A DNA stretch of 64,000 bases from Salvator merianae (Eukaryota > Chordata > Lepidosauria > Squamata > Teiidae): positions 5,133,667 through 5,197,666 of the forward strand of contig QVOM02000126.1 in assembly GCA_003586115.2 (NCBI GenBank), given 5' to 3'. The position numbers and the translations under genes are program-made. The notes beneath the pieces were generated by a model. The model searched no databases, was not told the origin of the DNA, and saw nothing but the letters and a program-made list of their open reading frames with translations. Shown in pieces: positions 1-11,484 of this stretch. Each line of letters opens with the position of its first letter. Positions within the stretch are counted from its first letter, which is position 1.

Positions 1-309
1 CCAACAGGTAGATATAAAAGCATCTTACCAGGCGGTGATTATCACTTTGGGGCGTCTTTTTTTTCCCCTGTGTGTATATGCAGCCTGTGTTCAATTAATG
101 CAATCCTTCTCTTTCCTTAACTTTCATTCTTCTACTCCTTAAAATGCCGTTTTTAAGATGTCAAATCCATTTTGTCCTTAAATGCTAAACATAATGTTCT
201 GTGGCAGACCGGATATGAGGTATCACATGAAATCATTTTGGTAAATACATCAAATCGCGAGAAATTCTTTAGGAGTGAAAGAGTGCCATAAATGCACAAA
301 ATCCCCCAA

Positions 310-661
310 TAGGGGTGTGCATGAGCAAAATTTTAATTTTTGTTTCGCTATTAAAGTGAATCTTTGTATTTATGCTTTGTCAGTGAATTGCAATGTCGAA
401 AAATGATATTTTTTTTGCATTTGTTTTTGCAGTTTTCACAGTTTTTGCAATGTTTTCCCCATTGAAAATGCCCTTTTCATGGGTTAAACACAGCGAAAAT
501 GTGAATATTCAACAAATATTTCGTTTTCGCAAAAGAGTCTGGTTCATTACGACTGAATGGTGAAAATGTGAAAAAGGGCGTTTTCGATTTGATGCAAATA
601 TTTGCCAGTGTGAAATATTTGATTGAATGTTCAAATGCAAATTGAATTTTGCACATGTCTA
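310..661. mobile_element. AT-rich foldback element, TAGRSRTGTGCA termini (family D)
   Basis: Left end TAGGGGTGTGCA, right end TGCACATGTCTA, which are inverted copies with a few mismatches. The interior is full of short GAAAAT/ATTTTC and TTTGCAAA motifs that pair across the element. The flanks tcccccaa and cttcccaa may be an eroded 8-bp target duplication (5/8), which would suggest hAT. Confidence 0.5.
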
Positions 662-865
662 CTTCCCAAGGTTGCAAAAGTGTGCAGCTACTTCTGTGAT
701 TATTCACAAGAGAACAGGCAGCTTATATTTATAGCAGCTCTCCATGCTGGTAGGCTGCAACTGAAGGAAAACATTTTGATGCAGAATCTAAACAGAATTC
801 TTTTGTGCACATGTCATCTTATCATTAATGGCAAGCAGAGCCATTCCAGCAGCTCTGCTTCAAGG

Positions 866-1230
866 TAAAGATGTGCTAAAGCAGTTCAAATTCAAACCAG
901 TTTAAGATGAACTGGAAGTATTCGACAGTTCAACAGTTTGAATTTGAATCAAATAGCCTGCCGGTTCTAGAGAGTTGGTTCGGATTTGTACTGACCCAGT
1001 GGGGTTATATTGAATCCCTATGAACATTATATTGTCCCTTTTAAAGGGCTTTTTAATGTATTTTTCCTGGAATTTTGGGCCACGTACGGAGTTGCACCCG
1101 CTTGAACAGGTTCAGATTTGAACCGAACACTCTGCCTGTTCAAATGGAAAGTTCAAATTACCCAATGAACGAAGGGGTGTTGGGTTTGATTCAACCCCAA
1201 CAGCAAATTTTAAGTTTATGCACATCTCTA
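866..1230. mobile_element. Foldback element rich in GTTCRAAY motifs (family D)
   Basis: Left end TAAAGATGTGC, right end TGCACATCTCTA. The interior is dominated by degenerate copies of GTTCAAATT, GGTTCRGATTTGAAC and AACCGAAC in both orientations. The flanks cttcaagg and ctcaaaag resemble each other at 5 of 8 positions. Related sequence lies at 52760-53070 and 58990-59100. Confidence 0.5.
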
Positions 1231-1856
1231 CTCAAAAGCAGCCCCCCATCTATTTTTTTCTGATAGTTGTGAACCACTGTGAACTGCTTTGGAATTCTTG
1301 GATGAAATAAATAAAATCTTAAGGCTTTTTCCCCTCCTCCTTCCTCTCTTTAAATTTTCCGGTCATTTGACATTTAACAAATACTGAAAACACTGAAAGA
1401 CCGGAGAGAACAAGTCAATTGAAAGCATGTTCTATCATTCTCAGTACAAAGAGGAGGAAATAAAATATTAAAAGCTTGAATCTGATCGCTCTGCAGATTA
1501 ATGAGCTAAACTTCTGGGAATAAGTACTGACTGATGGGCTGACCATCTGCCATCAAAAATTCAAAATAGCTGACTAAGCTGAGATAAGGCAGACAAATGC
1601 AGGAGTCAAAAGGCCCCCAGAACAATGCTGCAGGGATGTCTCCATAATTAAGATGACCTATAGCCGTGGGCTAATTTTTTGGAGATCACCATCATCGTTT
1701 GTTTCTATACCACCTTTCCATGGTATGCTCAAATTAGTTTATGAATGGTTATTAATTAAATGTACAACATGCAAAGTACAAAATACAAACCACCAACCAC
1801 CAACATACACTATAATAGAATGCACTTAAGTACAAAAACTAGGAAAAACAATCTTT

Positions 1857-2351
1857 GGGCCTTTTTGCACTTGACACTAGTGAATGTCAGGGGTGTAAGG
1901 GGCGTCAGGGATTAGTGAGTATCTGGGACGCTCACTAGTCAAGTACTTCCACGTTTCTCGGCGGGGCTGGCGATTGCTATCTGCTGTGGAACACAAAATT
2001 GTGCTCCATGGTTGTACCAGGAGCAGCTGGACTGCTCCTGGTACACTGCTGGACTGCTTCTGGTACACTGCATTCCCAACCGCTTCTGGGTGCGAATGCA
2101 GAGTGGCACATGCCTGCACCTGCATGGTTGCACAGCATTGCCAGTCACCATGGCAGCGTCTGGAATTTTCCCAGCTGCTATCATAGTGCATGACACTTGC
2201 AGGATGCCAGCATTCACACTGCAAATGTTGATATCATGCTGCCGATCTGTTCTATGGCCTCGCAGTATGGACAGTCACCACGGTGTGAGATCTGTTTCAC
2301 CGTAAAACAGGATAATTATCTTTTTTCTATGATGGAAAGTGAGAACAGGCC
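1857..2351. mobile_element. PIF/Harbinger-like MITE
   Basis: Starts GGGCCTTTTTGCACTTGAC and ends with the inverse AAGTGAGAACAGGCC, flanked by TTT on both sides (one terminal C lost). The interior has the family's hallmark hairpin, a repeated CTGGACTGCTYCTGGTACA block and CACAAAATTGTGCTCCA. No coding capacity; open frames here are shadows of GC-richer repeat sequence. Confidence 0.7.
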
Positions 2352-2555
2352 TTTTGTCAAACACACACATAAAGAGCACACCTATTCTCCCTTACAGAGC
2401 ACCTGGGAGTTCCCAATCCCGGGCCAGGTTAGCACTTACCAGACTGGAATTGTCTAAGATCCAGGTAGGTGGGAGCTATTTGCATTCTTGAATATCTTTT
2501 TTCTGCTCCAGCAGTGCAACAAATGCAAATAGCTCACTCAGTTTGCCATTTCAAT

Positions 2556-2735
2556 GGCCCTTTCTGCACTTGGCTTTATTCTGGACTATATCCCAGAATA
2601 GGGACTTACTATCCCCACGCTCGTGCAGATTTTAGCAGACCCCAGGTGGGGCCTGCCATAGTTCATAGTAGCATGCAGATGGCAGATCCCTATTCCAAGA
2701 TATAATCTGGAATAAGGCCAAGTGCAGCAAGGGCC
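2556..2735. mobile_element. 180-bp perfect-type foldback MITE, AAT duplication
   Basis: GGCCCTTTCTGCACTTGG at the left and its inverse CCAAGTGCAGCAAGGGCC at the right; AAT directly repeated at 2553-2555 and 2736-2738. The whole element folds on itself (TTATTCTGGACTATATCCCA pairs with the AGATATAATCTGGAATAA arm). A second copy of exactly 180 bp is at 41396-41575. Confidence 0.8.
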
Positions 2736-2837
2736 AATGTCTGAACCAGGATCAGGAGCAGGTTAGGACCTTGCAGGGGGAGGTGGAAACTGCAAAAGAC
2801 TGCACAGCTGCAGTCATGGAGCCCATGTTCCCTCACC

Positions 2838-3479
2838 TCACAGCAACCGAAAGAGTGCAAAGATGTCATCCATGGGATTATTCCTCAGGCTGATGGAATG
2901 CCTGTGGACAGCTTTTAAGTTGTTCACAGCAGGCATGGCCTTAGGAAGGCTCTGACAACTTCTGGACAGATGTGGTGGTGTCCGGGTGCAAATGAGGTGT
3001 TCCAGGAGTTGGCGTGGAATGTTCCTTAAGGTAATAGTAAAAAGGCCTCCAGTTCTAGGCAGTTCTTCCATACAGAATGTCTTGCCTGCAAACAGGTGGA
3101 GGCAGAAGCCAGGAAGATATTCAGGCAGGGTCAAGAAACAGTCTGCAGCTGAAACCACTGAACAGTTCCTAGTTATGCACAGTCTAAAGACGCTCCATCT
3201 TAAGTCTTGTTCATCCTTATTGTCAAGTGGGAGTTCTGTGCGAAGGTAGCTTCCTGTCCCTTTATGAGCGCTGAATGAAATTTTGCAAGATTTGAGTGTG
3301 TCATATCCCAAAAGAAGGCAGCTACTTTGAGGCCTTCCACACAACCTGTGCACATGTAATGCAAACCACTGCTGGCTAAATTTGGACATCAGGCTCTGTT
3401 TTATGTAGAAGCTGTTAATTATTGCTGAAATTTCAATCCCACATGTCACCCAGGTGGATGACAGTAGCAACAATATCAA
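2838..3479 (-). other. Unassigned 213-codon open frame, probably not a gene
   Basis: An uninterrupted minus-strand frame from an ATG at 3479 to a stop near 2838, in a stretch that does not match the repeat families of the window. The peptide contains LLLLSSTWVTCG near the start, then FALHVHRLCGRPQSS, LPEYLPGFCLHLFAGK and NIPRQLLEHLICTR. I recognise no family. There is no Kozak-like context or upstream promoter I can support. It could be chance, or the middle of an old processed pseudogene; upstream sequence on the same strand (3480-3700) is interrupted by stops in all frames. Confidence 0.2.
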
Positions 3480-3798
3480 TGGGCAGAAAAGCCATTAGTT
3501 TTCATTCCTCGGCCTGCTGAGTTTTGAAAAGCTGCTTACTCAACCCTCCAGAACACGATGGCTTATAGTGCAAAGCATTGCAAGAGAGCACAATCCTTGC
3601 TTAACACTTGCTGCTTCAACTTGGGTGGATCGAACTGCCGACTACCTGGGAGCTGCTTTTGAAATGATCAGGCTTTTAATGAATCAGTTTAACCAGTTAA
3701 TTACCAGAAATTGCAGATCTCAAGATGTCAGACTGTGGCTTTATAGATAATATTGCAACTGGGATTGTAAATTATTTAAGACTGTGTTTAAAATATGA

Positions 3799-4092
<294 letters not shown>

Positions 4093-4142
4093 TAAATACA
4101 GGACTGGCTGTAACTCAGTGCCTGAATACAGCTGCCTGAATA

Positions 4143-4579
4143 GAGCTTATTTGCACTTTTCACTAGTGAGTGTCTGCATGCGCACTAGTGAAGTGCGTCC
4201 ACATTGCATGGAGGGCCTAGTGATTGGGAGCAGCATACAGCTGCTCCCAATCACTACTAGCTGTGGAGTACAAAATTGTGCTCCACAGCTGTACCAGAAA
4301 ACAGCTGGACTGCTCCTGGTGCACAGCAGGTGCAAATGCTGCGTGGCATGGCTATAGTTGTGAAGTTGTGTGGCACATTCCTGGTCGCCGTGGCAGTGGC
4401 TGGACGTTTCCCTGACCACTGTCATGCTGGGAGGCCAGCATTTGCATTGTGAATGCTGGATGCCTGTTTCCAGGATGTTCCAGCCTTTGCAGTGCAGATG
4501 GCCGCCGCACTGCGAGGGCTGTTCCATCTTGGAATGCTGGATTATGAACACTCCAAGATGGAAAGTGCGAAAGCAGCCC
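4143..4579. mobile_element. PIF/Harbinger-like MITE
   Basis: Left GAGCTTATTTGCACTTTTC, right inverse GAAAGTGCGAAAGCAGCCC. Interior blocks CACTAGTGAGTGTCTGCATG, GTACAAAATTGTGCTCCACA and CAGTGGCTGGACGTTTCC are shared with the copies at 18567, 42522 and 52270. Flanks ATA/AAA agree at 2 of 3. Confidence 0.7.
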
Positions 4580-4869
4580 AAATCTTCACTTGACTGTGGA
4601 GGCTCATTGGATCACCTTGGGCCAGTTCCATGGCACTCCTGTACTGCCCCCACACAGGTACAAGGCCTGACAGCCCTCATTGTTTGTAGAAGCATGCATT
4701 TCAGGTGCCCACATGTTATTTTTGCAGAGAGGCAGAAAGTAGGTTCTTGTGCTCAGAACGTGTGCCAGTACTGGAAATGGCAGTTACTGGCACATAAGAA
4801 GGCTGGCATACTTCAGCAGTGGGGCAGCAAGAGAGGACTTCCCAAATCAAAAGTGTGCTAAAAAAAACC

Positions 4870-5118
4870 CACTGTTTCAGCCAGTCCTGTTCAACCAGGT
4901 GACATATAGGGTAGCCTTGTTTTTTGCTCAGGCTGCTCGACTTAGGAAGTTATTCATTAACCGGAATATAGTGTGCTATAAGGGGGATGGGGATAGTTAA
5001 TTATTACGTTTCTCTCCTTTTGATTTATGATTTTACAGTTGTATGTTTTGATTATATGTTTTTATTTGTATCTTTGATATGGTCAAATGACTAATCAATA
5101 AACTGGCTTGACTTGACA
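4870..5118 (+). mobile_element. LINE 3' end, plus strand
   Basis: A short coding-like tail reads VTYRVALFFAQAARLRK and stops at about 5000. It is followed by an AT-rich 3' region ending atggtcaaatgactaatcaa then taaactgg. The minus-strand copy at 45395-45890 has the same terminal motif and a comparable VTNRVALF peptide, so both are 3' ends of one LINE family, not further classified. Confidence 0.55.
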
Positions 5119-5129
5119 GGAAATAATGT

Positions 5130-5398
5130 CTGTTTCATGACCCCCCACTCCGTTTTTAACTGTGTTTTTATATTCTGCTTTTAACCTTGTTTTTATATTT
5201 TATTGTAACGCGCTTTGAGATTTTGATATGAAAAAGCAGTAGAGAAATGTTTTTTTTTCATTCTTTCTTTTTTGTGCGTCTGTGTCATCCTTACACAGGG
5301 GCCATGCTAATCTTCTCTGTGTCATTCCAATTTTAGTATACGGGCTGCTGAAGCGAGCACATAGAGAAATGTTTCAAATAAATAAATAAAAATTTTAA
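5130..5398 (+). mobile_element. LINE/SINE 3' tail with AAAT run, split by a U6 pseudogene
   Basis: ttttattgtaacgcgctttgagattttgatatg is a typical sauropsid LINE tail (gap-aligned with gccctgagat..gcggtataaat tails at 37430), ending in caaataaataaataaa at 5375-5390. The tail is interrupted at 5253-5361 by the U6 insertion. Confidence 0.6.
5253..5361 (-). pseudogene. U6 snRNA retropseudogene
   Basis: On the minus strand, 5360 to about 5271 reads GTGCTCGCTTCAGCAGCCCG, then TACTAAAATTGGAATGACAC, AGAGAAGATTAGCATGGCCC and TGTGTAAGGATGACACAG, the U6 core with several substitutions and a disrupted 3' end. An A-rich tail (seen as T-rich 5253-5270) follows its 3' side. Identical 13-bp target duplications TAGAGAAATGTTT lie at 5240-5252 and 5362-5374. 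That is the signature of LINE-driven retroposition. No U6 promoter elements are present, so it is a dead copy. Confidence 0.93.
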
Positions 5399-5824
5399 AA
5401 TCCATTAACAGTTTAGACATGGCCCCAGTTTCTCAGTTGAGGCAGCTTCCATACTGGGCCCTGATGGAGGAGGCTGGTGTGCAAGCGTGAAGTGTTGCAA
5501 GAATGAGTGTGGGAGATGGAGGGCAAATGACTGAGGTTTCGAAGTGGCCCTCTGAGGCTGCCAGAAGAGTCCCAGGAAAGCTTCTTCCTTAGTGAGGATG
5601 TTGGCTGGGGAGCAGAAGTGTTCCCAGAAGCTGGGCCGTGTATGGTGGATGCTGCTCAGGACTAAGGGCTTTGAGTCAGCAGCGGGTAACACTGGTTGCC
5701 TTGATGCTGATTTAGCCTGACAGGGACAACTTCAGAGTGGGGAAGGGTCACTGCTTTGGGCGACTGAGGCAGAAGATGGCCATATCTGGAGCAGGGATAC
5801 GTAGACCTCCTGCCCTCCCCCCAC

Positions 5825-6032
5825 CAGTGGCCGGCAGCTTTAAGCCCAGGTGTTTGCGCCCCGCATGAAGTGCACCGTGGCTGTTTGCGGGGCCTCCGGG
5901 CCTCCATACTGCCGCAGCAGGTCACCTAGCAACCTGCTGTGGTAGTATGGAGGCCTAGAGGCCCCGCGAACAGCCGTGGTGTGCTTTGCGTGGGACGCGA
6001 ACACCTGGGCTTAAAGCAGCTGACTGCCGCTG
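5825..6032. mobile_element. hAT foldback MITE (CAGYGGCGG family)
   Basis: Left CAGTGGCCGGCAGCTTTAAG, right inverse CTTAAAGCAGCTGACTGCCG-CTG. The two halves fold over roughly 90 bp each around a GGTCACCTAGCAACCTGCTG centre. The flanking 8-mers ccccccac and cctccccc match at 6 of 8. Confidence 0.8.
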
Positions 6033-6186
6033 CCTCCCCCAGACAACCAAATATTGCCATTCAATGGCCAGACGAATGCTGCCTTAGAGCACTTCACTGG
6101 CCTGTGAGGCTACAGGGGTAGGGATAAGGATGTTTGCAGCTCTGAGTTGTCCATAAGAAAGGCTGGACATAAGTGCCCGTGAATAA

Positions 6187-6624
<438 letters not shown>

Positions 6625-6712
6625 TGAATGCTAATTGCTGTTGCTGTTGATGCTGTTTCCCTTCAAGCAAACCTTCTCCTGCCATAATTGATGTCGCTTA
6701 GCAATTGAATTT

Positions 6713-7031
6713 ATGAAGTATGCAGAGACTACAATGAGAGTTTTTGCGTTTTCCACATTAGAACAGGATAACTCCATCTGCACTGTGGGGACAGTATCCA
6801 TGCTGCATATTCAACGGTATGGATACCGTTCACACTGCATGGCCCTATCCTGGAGGATCAGCAGGATCCGAGCATTCACGGTGCTAGTATCCTGCTGGTA
6901 TTCTAATTTAGGGCCCCACAGTGCAGATGGAGTTATCCTGTTCTAATGTGGAAAACGCAAAAACTCTCATTGTAGTCTCTGCACACTTCATAATTATCCC
7001 ATTCTAAGGTGGAAAGTGCAAAAATGCCCAA
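6713..7031. repeat. Near-identical 78-bp inverted repeat inside a PIF-like MITE remnant
   Basis: Arms 6713-6790 and 6914-6991 are inverted copies with a single difference (position 8 of the arm), separated by 123 bp that also contain GGTATGGATACC. The arm contains GTTTTTGCGTTTTCCACATT, a variant of the GGGCCTTTTTGCACTTTCC terminus; a normal family right end, AAGGTGGAAAGTGCAAAAAT, follows at 7007-7026. Confidence 0.85.
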
Positions 7032-7087
7032 AGACCCTCGAAAATCCATCCAGCCTCCCTCAAATGCCTTTTGCACTGGTATCTGAA

Positions 7088-7637
7088 GGCCTTTCCACAC
7101 TTACCTTTATAACAGCAGAGTGCAAGGCCTAGCCCACTTCTGGGCCACACTATGGAGTGGAAGAGAGAGGCCACGCCTCCTGCTAGACCACTCCATCTGT
7201 GCTGAACGGAGGGTACCCTGGTCTAGGTGGCCAAATTTGCTGCCTAGACTGGGATGTCAGTAAACCTATTTTAACAGGTCTTCTGGTGATCCAGGAATCC
7301 GTAGCATGGAACAAGGAAGTATGCAGAAGAGTGCATGCCTTCCTGTTCTGGTTTAGCAGGGGGACCCATTCTGGCAGTGCACCAAACTGCACCACTGAAA
7401 TAGGTCACTCTAGAGCTCCAAGGCTCCAGGAGATTTCATTCCTAGCTGCCGGAGCCCTTGTAGCATGCTCTGAAACTTGCGCGAACTTCAGAGTGGCAAG
7501 GGATAGCGTGGCACCTTGTCCTGGAATAAGCCACCCAAGTGCAGCCATCCTTGTTCTAGGATGCTTGGACCACTCCAGCAGGGACCTGTTCTTTTTGAAG
7601 CTGCAGCAGTCCAGCACCTGCAAGTGTGGAAATGGCC
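7088..7637. mobile_element. PIF/Harbinger-like MITE, long subfamily
   Basis: Left GGCCTTTCCACACTTACC, right inverse CAAGTGTGGAAATGGCC; TGAA lies on both sides. The interior (GTCTAGGTGGCC, AACAGGTCTTCTGGTGATCC, TCAGAGCTC-like blocks) is shared with 28735-29061, 45909-46408, 49705-50030 and 57330-57590. Confidence 0.65.
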
Positions 7638-7655
7638 TGAAACTAATATTAAAAC

Positions 7656-7840
7656 CAGCGGCGGCCCATGCCTTTAAGGGCGGATGTTTGCACGAGTGCC
7701 ATGGCCATTTGCAGGGCCTCCGGGCCTCCGTACTGACACAAGGAGGTCGACCTGCTGTGTCAGTACAGAGGCACAAAGGCCCCACGAACGGCCATGGCAC
7801 TCGCACAAACACCCGCCCTTAAAGGCATGGGCCGCCGCTG
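7656..7840. mobile_element. hAT foldback MITE, perfect 8-bp duplication
   Basis: CAGCGGCGGCCCATGCCTTT at the left, inverse AAAGGCATGGGCCGCCGCTG at the right. ATTAAAAC is repeated exactly at 7648-7655 and 7841-7848. The two arms pair almost completely, centred on GGAGGTCGACCTGCTG. Confidence 0.92.
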
Positions 7841-8639
7841 ATTAAAACAGATAAGCTAGTGAGGATGAAAACAACGAACTAAATCCATCAGGCCTGAAGA
7901 CAAAGTCTTTTAATAAAGCCTCACATTTAATTATTCTTTGAAACTCTAAAATGTTATGCTTAATGTATGAAGAGGACAGAGTGTAAACAACGCGAAATGA
8001 AGATGCATCTTTTCATCAACAGAAGCCATTATTTTATCCAGTCAACGCGCGTTCCATTTTTAATGGCCAGCAAAGAAGCCTTTAGGAACATATTTGTAAT
8101 GCTTATTGGCATCAGAATTTGTCCATCCAGAAAGCTGTCTGCTTTCAAATAGTGGCGGGGATAATTTTAGAAGAACATTTAAAGATAGGCCACCAAGAGC
8201 AAGTTCACCAAAGGGCCTACGCCTCCTACACGCTTGAAGAAAAAGCAAAGCAGGATATTTTGAGGATACAGCCTGTACTGACTGAATTAACCCACAGGGG
8301 TCTTGTGGTGGGTGAGCCGAAAGGCAGACAGGACACCCTCTGCAGCTAACAGGGTCTAGTGACTCACCCCATCCTTCCAATCTTCCCCGTGCTGCCCATT
8401 TTCCTAGCTGCAAGTCGAGCGTCATGATTTATAGTGACAAAATTCTCAGCAGTATTTTGCAAAGCAACACAATCTGTTGTTGTGGGGATTTGTTCTGCAT
8501 GTATATTCATATTTTGGCAGCCTTGGCAGTTTTAGTTGGCAGCTGCCTGAGTGTTATTCATCCTTTTATTGCAAGGATTGAATTGCTTAACAAACTATTC
8601 TGTCCTATAGTGGGCATAAAAACATACAGGCGCAGCTAC

Positions 8640-8720
8640 AAGGAAACATAAATTAACCAAATAAATTAATGAATAAATAACAGAAAAGAGTTATTTTTTT
8701 TAGGTGGGGGGGAAGCCCAT
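8640..8720. other. A/T-rich simple sequence
   Basis: caaataaattaatgaataaa followed by a T run and G run (8690-8711). Could be a LINE tail end; nothing diagnostic nearby. Confidence 0.4.
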
Positions 8721-9535
8721 GGTGTGTGCAAACAAACACTTGAACAGAGTTGTCTTGAGATAAATTTGGAAAAGAGGAAGTGACTACCTTATTTTTTTCA
8801 CAGCATGCTTGTATTGCAATATATCTCATAGTATCTTGGAGCAAACGGGAGAGAGATACTGAGCTCAAGTGAGCTTGTGTGCAGGAAAGATTAAGGGAAA
8901 CTGGTATAAATCAGCAATTGCCGCTCCAGAGATTGTTTCTGCCATGACCTCACGAGATGGCTTCACATGAGAGTTGAACCAAAATGCCCCGTTATACCTC
9001 CCAGAGCACAAACCTTAAGGCTGGGAGGTGGCATTTTAGAATACAAATAGAGATTCAGTTTCTGACCCCTTTTGTGACTTGGGGGGCTGTAAGTTCCTTC
9101 TGGGCCACCAAGCTAAAAGACAAAAGAGAACAAAGATTTGCATAAAATTTGCTTATGTTATTTATGTGCTCAGCTGCAAATGCATAAGGGTTGCAAAAAT
9201 TTAACTAGAAATAGAATACACAGTGGGGGAAGATAGGGACTTGTAAGCTTGCTTGGAGACGGAGGTGGTATCTGCACTGCCCCGTAGGGCTATGCCAGGA
9301 GGAGGCCTAGCTTGTGTCTGCTTGGAGCCGCTCACCAACAGAGGACCTAGACTGCGGTGATCATATTTCACTGAGACCCGGCTCACTCCTGGAGATGGGA
9401 TCCACTCCTGGAAGAAATGCTCTGCAGAGCTGAAAAACCTACTCTCCAAATATGGCACAGACCCATTTCCAGGTCCATTTCCAAAGCCTTGCGTGCAACT
9501 TCAGTGTAGGGGAGCTTTTGTGCTCCAGCTTCAAA

Positions 9536-9985
9536 GGACCTGTTCACATTTATGATAGTAGAACGTTCTAACTAGCAGGGTTTGGGCCAGTGAGGATCGG
9601 GTATGGTAAGGAGTGTTCACACCTGTCAGTGCTGGAACGCTCTTCAAGCTGCCCAGCTGGGGAAGAAGTGTGAATGGGAGTGCACGAGTTAAGTAGCTGT
9701 GTCTGGAATGGCTGCCAGGGTCCGGACCCCAAAGTTCAAACTTAGTGAGAGCTGAGTTTGAATTGTCATACGGTGCCCGTGTGGCCGCGAAGTCCCCACC
9801 CCATCGCCATTCCAAACCACTCCCAATCCTTACCTGATCGTGCTATTCAGCTTGGAGTCTACAATTTTGCTGACCAGAGCTGGTAGGCTTCAGGTGAGCT
9901 TCAGTGAGTTTCCAGTCAGCTGGAGCTGTTTGCTCCAATCCAGTGAGTGTCTTGGAACGTTCCACTTGCTAGGTGTGAATGGTCC
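9536..9985. mobile_element. PIF/Harbinger-like MITE, GTTCGCACTTA subfamily, AAA duplication
   Basis: Left GGACCTGTTCACATTTATGA, right inverse CTAGGTGTGAATGGTCC, with AAA at 9533-9535 and 9986-9988. Carries TAGAACGTTCTAA near the left end and TTGGAACGTTCCACTTG near the right, a second inverted pair typical of this subfamily (also at 22303, 50203, 53506). Confidence 0.8.
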
Positions 9986-10734
9986 AAAGTTAGGCAGGGC
10001 TGGGATGACCATCCAAGCAGATTGCTGTCCAGTCCATTCCTAGACCAGAGAAAGCACCCCAGCCCATTATGGCCCAGGGGCAGTCTTCACACACATCAAG
10101 CAGCGCATGCAGAAGTTGCCTAAGTCATCATTTGGCTCAATTGCAAACACAGCAAACAAATGCTGCTGTTCTGGATGGGTTGGCTTCCCACCTAAAAAGC
10201 CTCCTGGGTAACCTTACCATAAGATGATGCCCCAACAGCCTAACTGGCATGGGGACAACTGTTTGCCTGCTACCCTGCCACCATGTTGGTTGAAGATCCA
10301 AAATATCAGGCTGTGTGTCCTGACCTCTGAGTCCAATTCTGATCTCACACCAGTGTGTCTAGTGAAGGAAGGCAGCTTCTGCAGGCCAGTTCCACCTTTA
10401 AGACAGGCAACACCACTGAATTTCATTCCTGCGTTCTTTTTTTTTTAATTGGACGTAGGCCATTGTTACACTTAATAAATTACAGTAATTTTAAAATAAA
10501 ATGCAAGCCTTCTACTTCTAGAGAGCCCATGTCAGCGTACCTCATCTCTAGGAGACTTAGGAGATTTCCAGAATCACATGCGTTAGAGAGACATGACCGT
10601 CCGCACCCCTTCCTACAGATTCTGAACACCCTTGGCTTTTGTCAATCACACATTTTTGCTTCATTGAGACATGCAGGAAAGCTTACTCCATCTTTTGGTT
10701 TCAGCCTTGTTAAAAGCAAGAAGAAATAAAAGAA

Positions 10735-11036
10735 TATGGAAAAAGAAGAAGAGAACTTGGTTTTTATACCCCGCTTTTCTCAGCCGAAGCTGACTCAAAG
10801 TGGCTTACAAGGTTATTTTTTGCCCGAAGGCTTACATCTATCTATCTTCCGCATCACACAATGTGATGCTCCCTATTTATCTACTTGCAATTACTTGCTT
10901 TCGAACAGCTAGGTTGGCTGGAGCTAGAGGCCAGTAGAGGGCGCTCATCCCCTCTACACGGCAGACAGGGGCCTTGAACTCTGATCCTCCTATTGAAAGA
11001 TCAGTGCCTTAGCCTTCTGCACCACCATGCCTCTAA
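10735..11036 (-). mobile_element. tRNA-derived SINE, minus strand
   Basis: The plus strand reads TTTTTATACCCCGCTTTTCT then CAAAGTGGCTTACAAGG, the reverse of the squamate SINE body, and ends CTTAGCCTTCTGCACCACCA. On the minus strand this gives a box-A-like TGGTGGTGCAGAAGG head and a box-B-like GAGTTCAAGGCCC. The body differs from the SINE at 36045, so it is a different subfamily. Confidence 0.6.
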
Positions 11037-11484
11037 TGAAAGAACTCCAGCCAAAAAAATCCCTGTTTTTAATACACATACACATACCTCTTCCGATGTT
11101 GATGCACCACCACCCTGAAAAAGCAGGGAAAGCAGACTCCTTTGGGAAGCCTGAATCTTAGAAACTGACTCCTAAGGAGATATAGCAAGGGTTGCAATTT
11201 TAAAATCTCTACCCTCCCAACCACTCTTCCCCCCCCCCCAAAGGATAGTTGTGCAGGGTCCATTTGGTAAAGGGGGCAAACCCAAATAGATGTTTATCTG
11301 CATGAATAGTAAGCCCAGTTGAATTGTCTCTCTGACAATGGAAGAGGAAAGAAGGGCACATCCTTTCCCATCAAATGATAATGAATTGATTTCTGGGCTT
11401 ATTGATCTGATTAGGCAGTAGGAAGGACAAGGGAGCAGGTATCTTTAATGGAGAGATAAGCAAATTCTGGATAGCAGTTCTTGT

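Noticed and set aside
5253..5361. Functional U6 snRNA gene
   Set aside because: Substitutions in the core, altered 3' end, A-rich tail, target duplication and no snRNA promoter.
7199..7822. 207-codon plus-strand frame
   Set aside because: It crosses the boundary of two unrelated MITEs (7088-7637 and 7656-7840), so it cannot be one gene.
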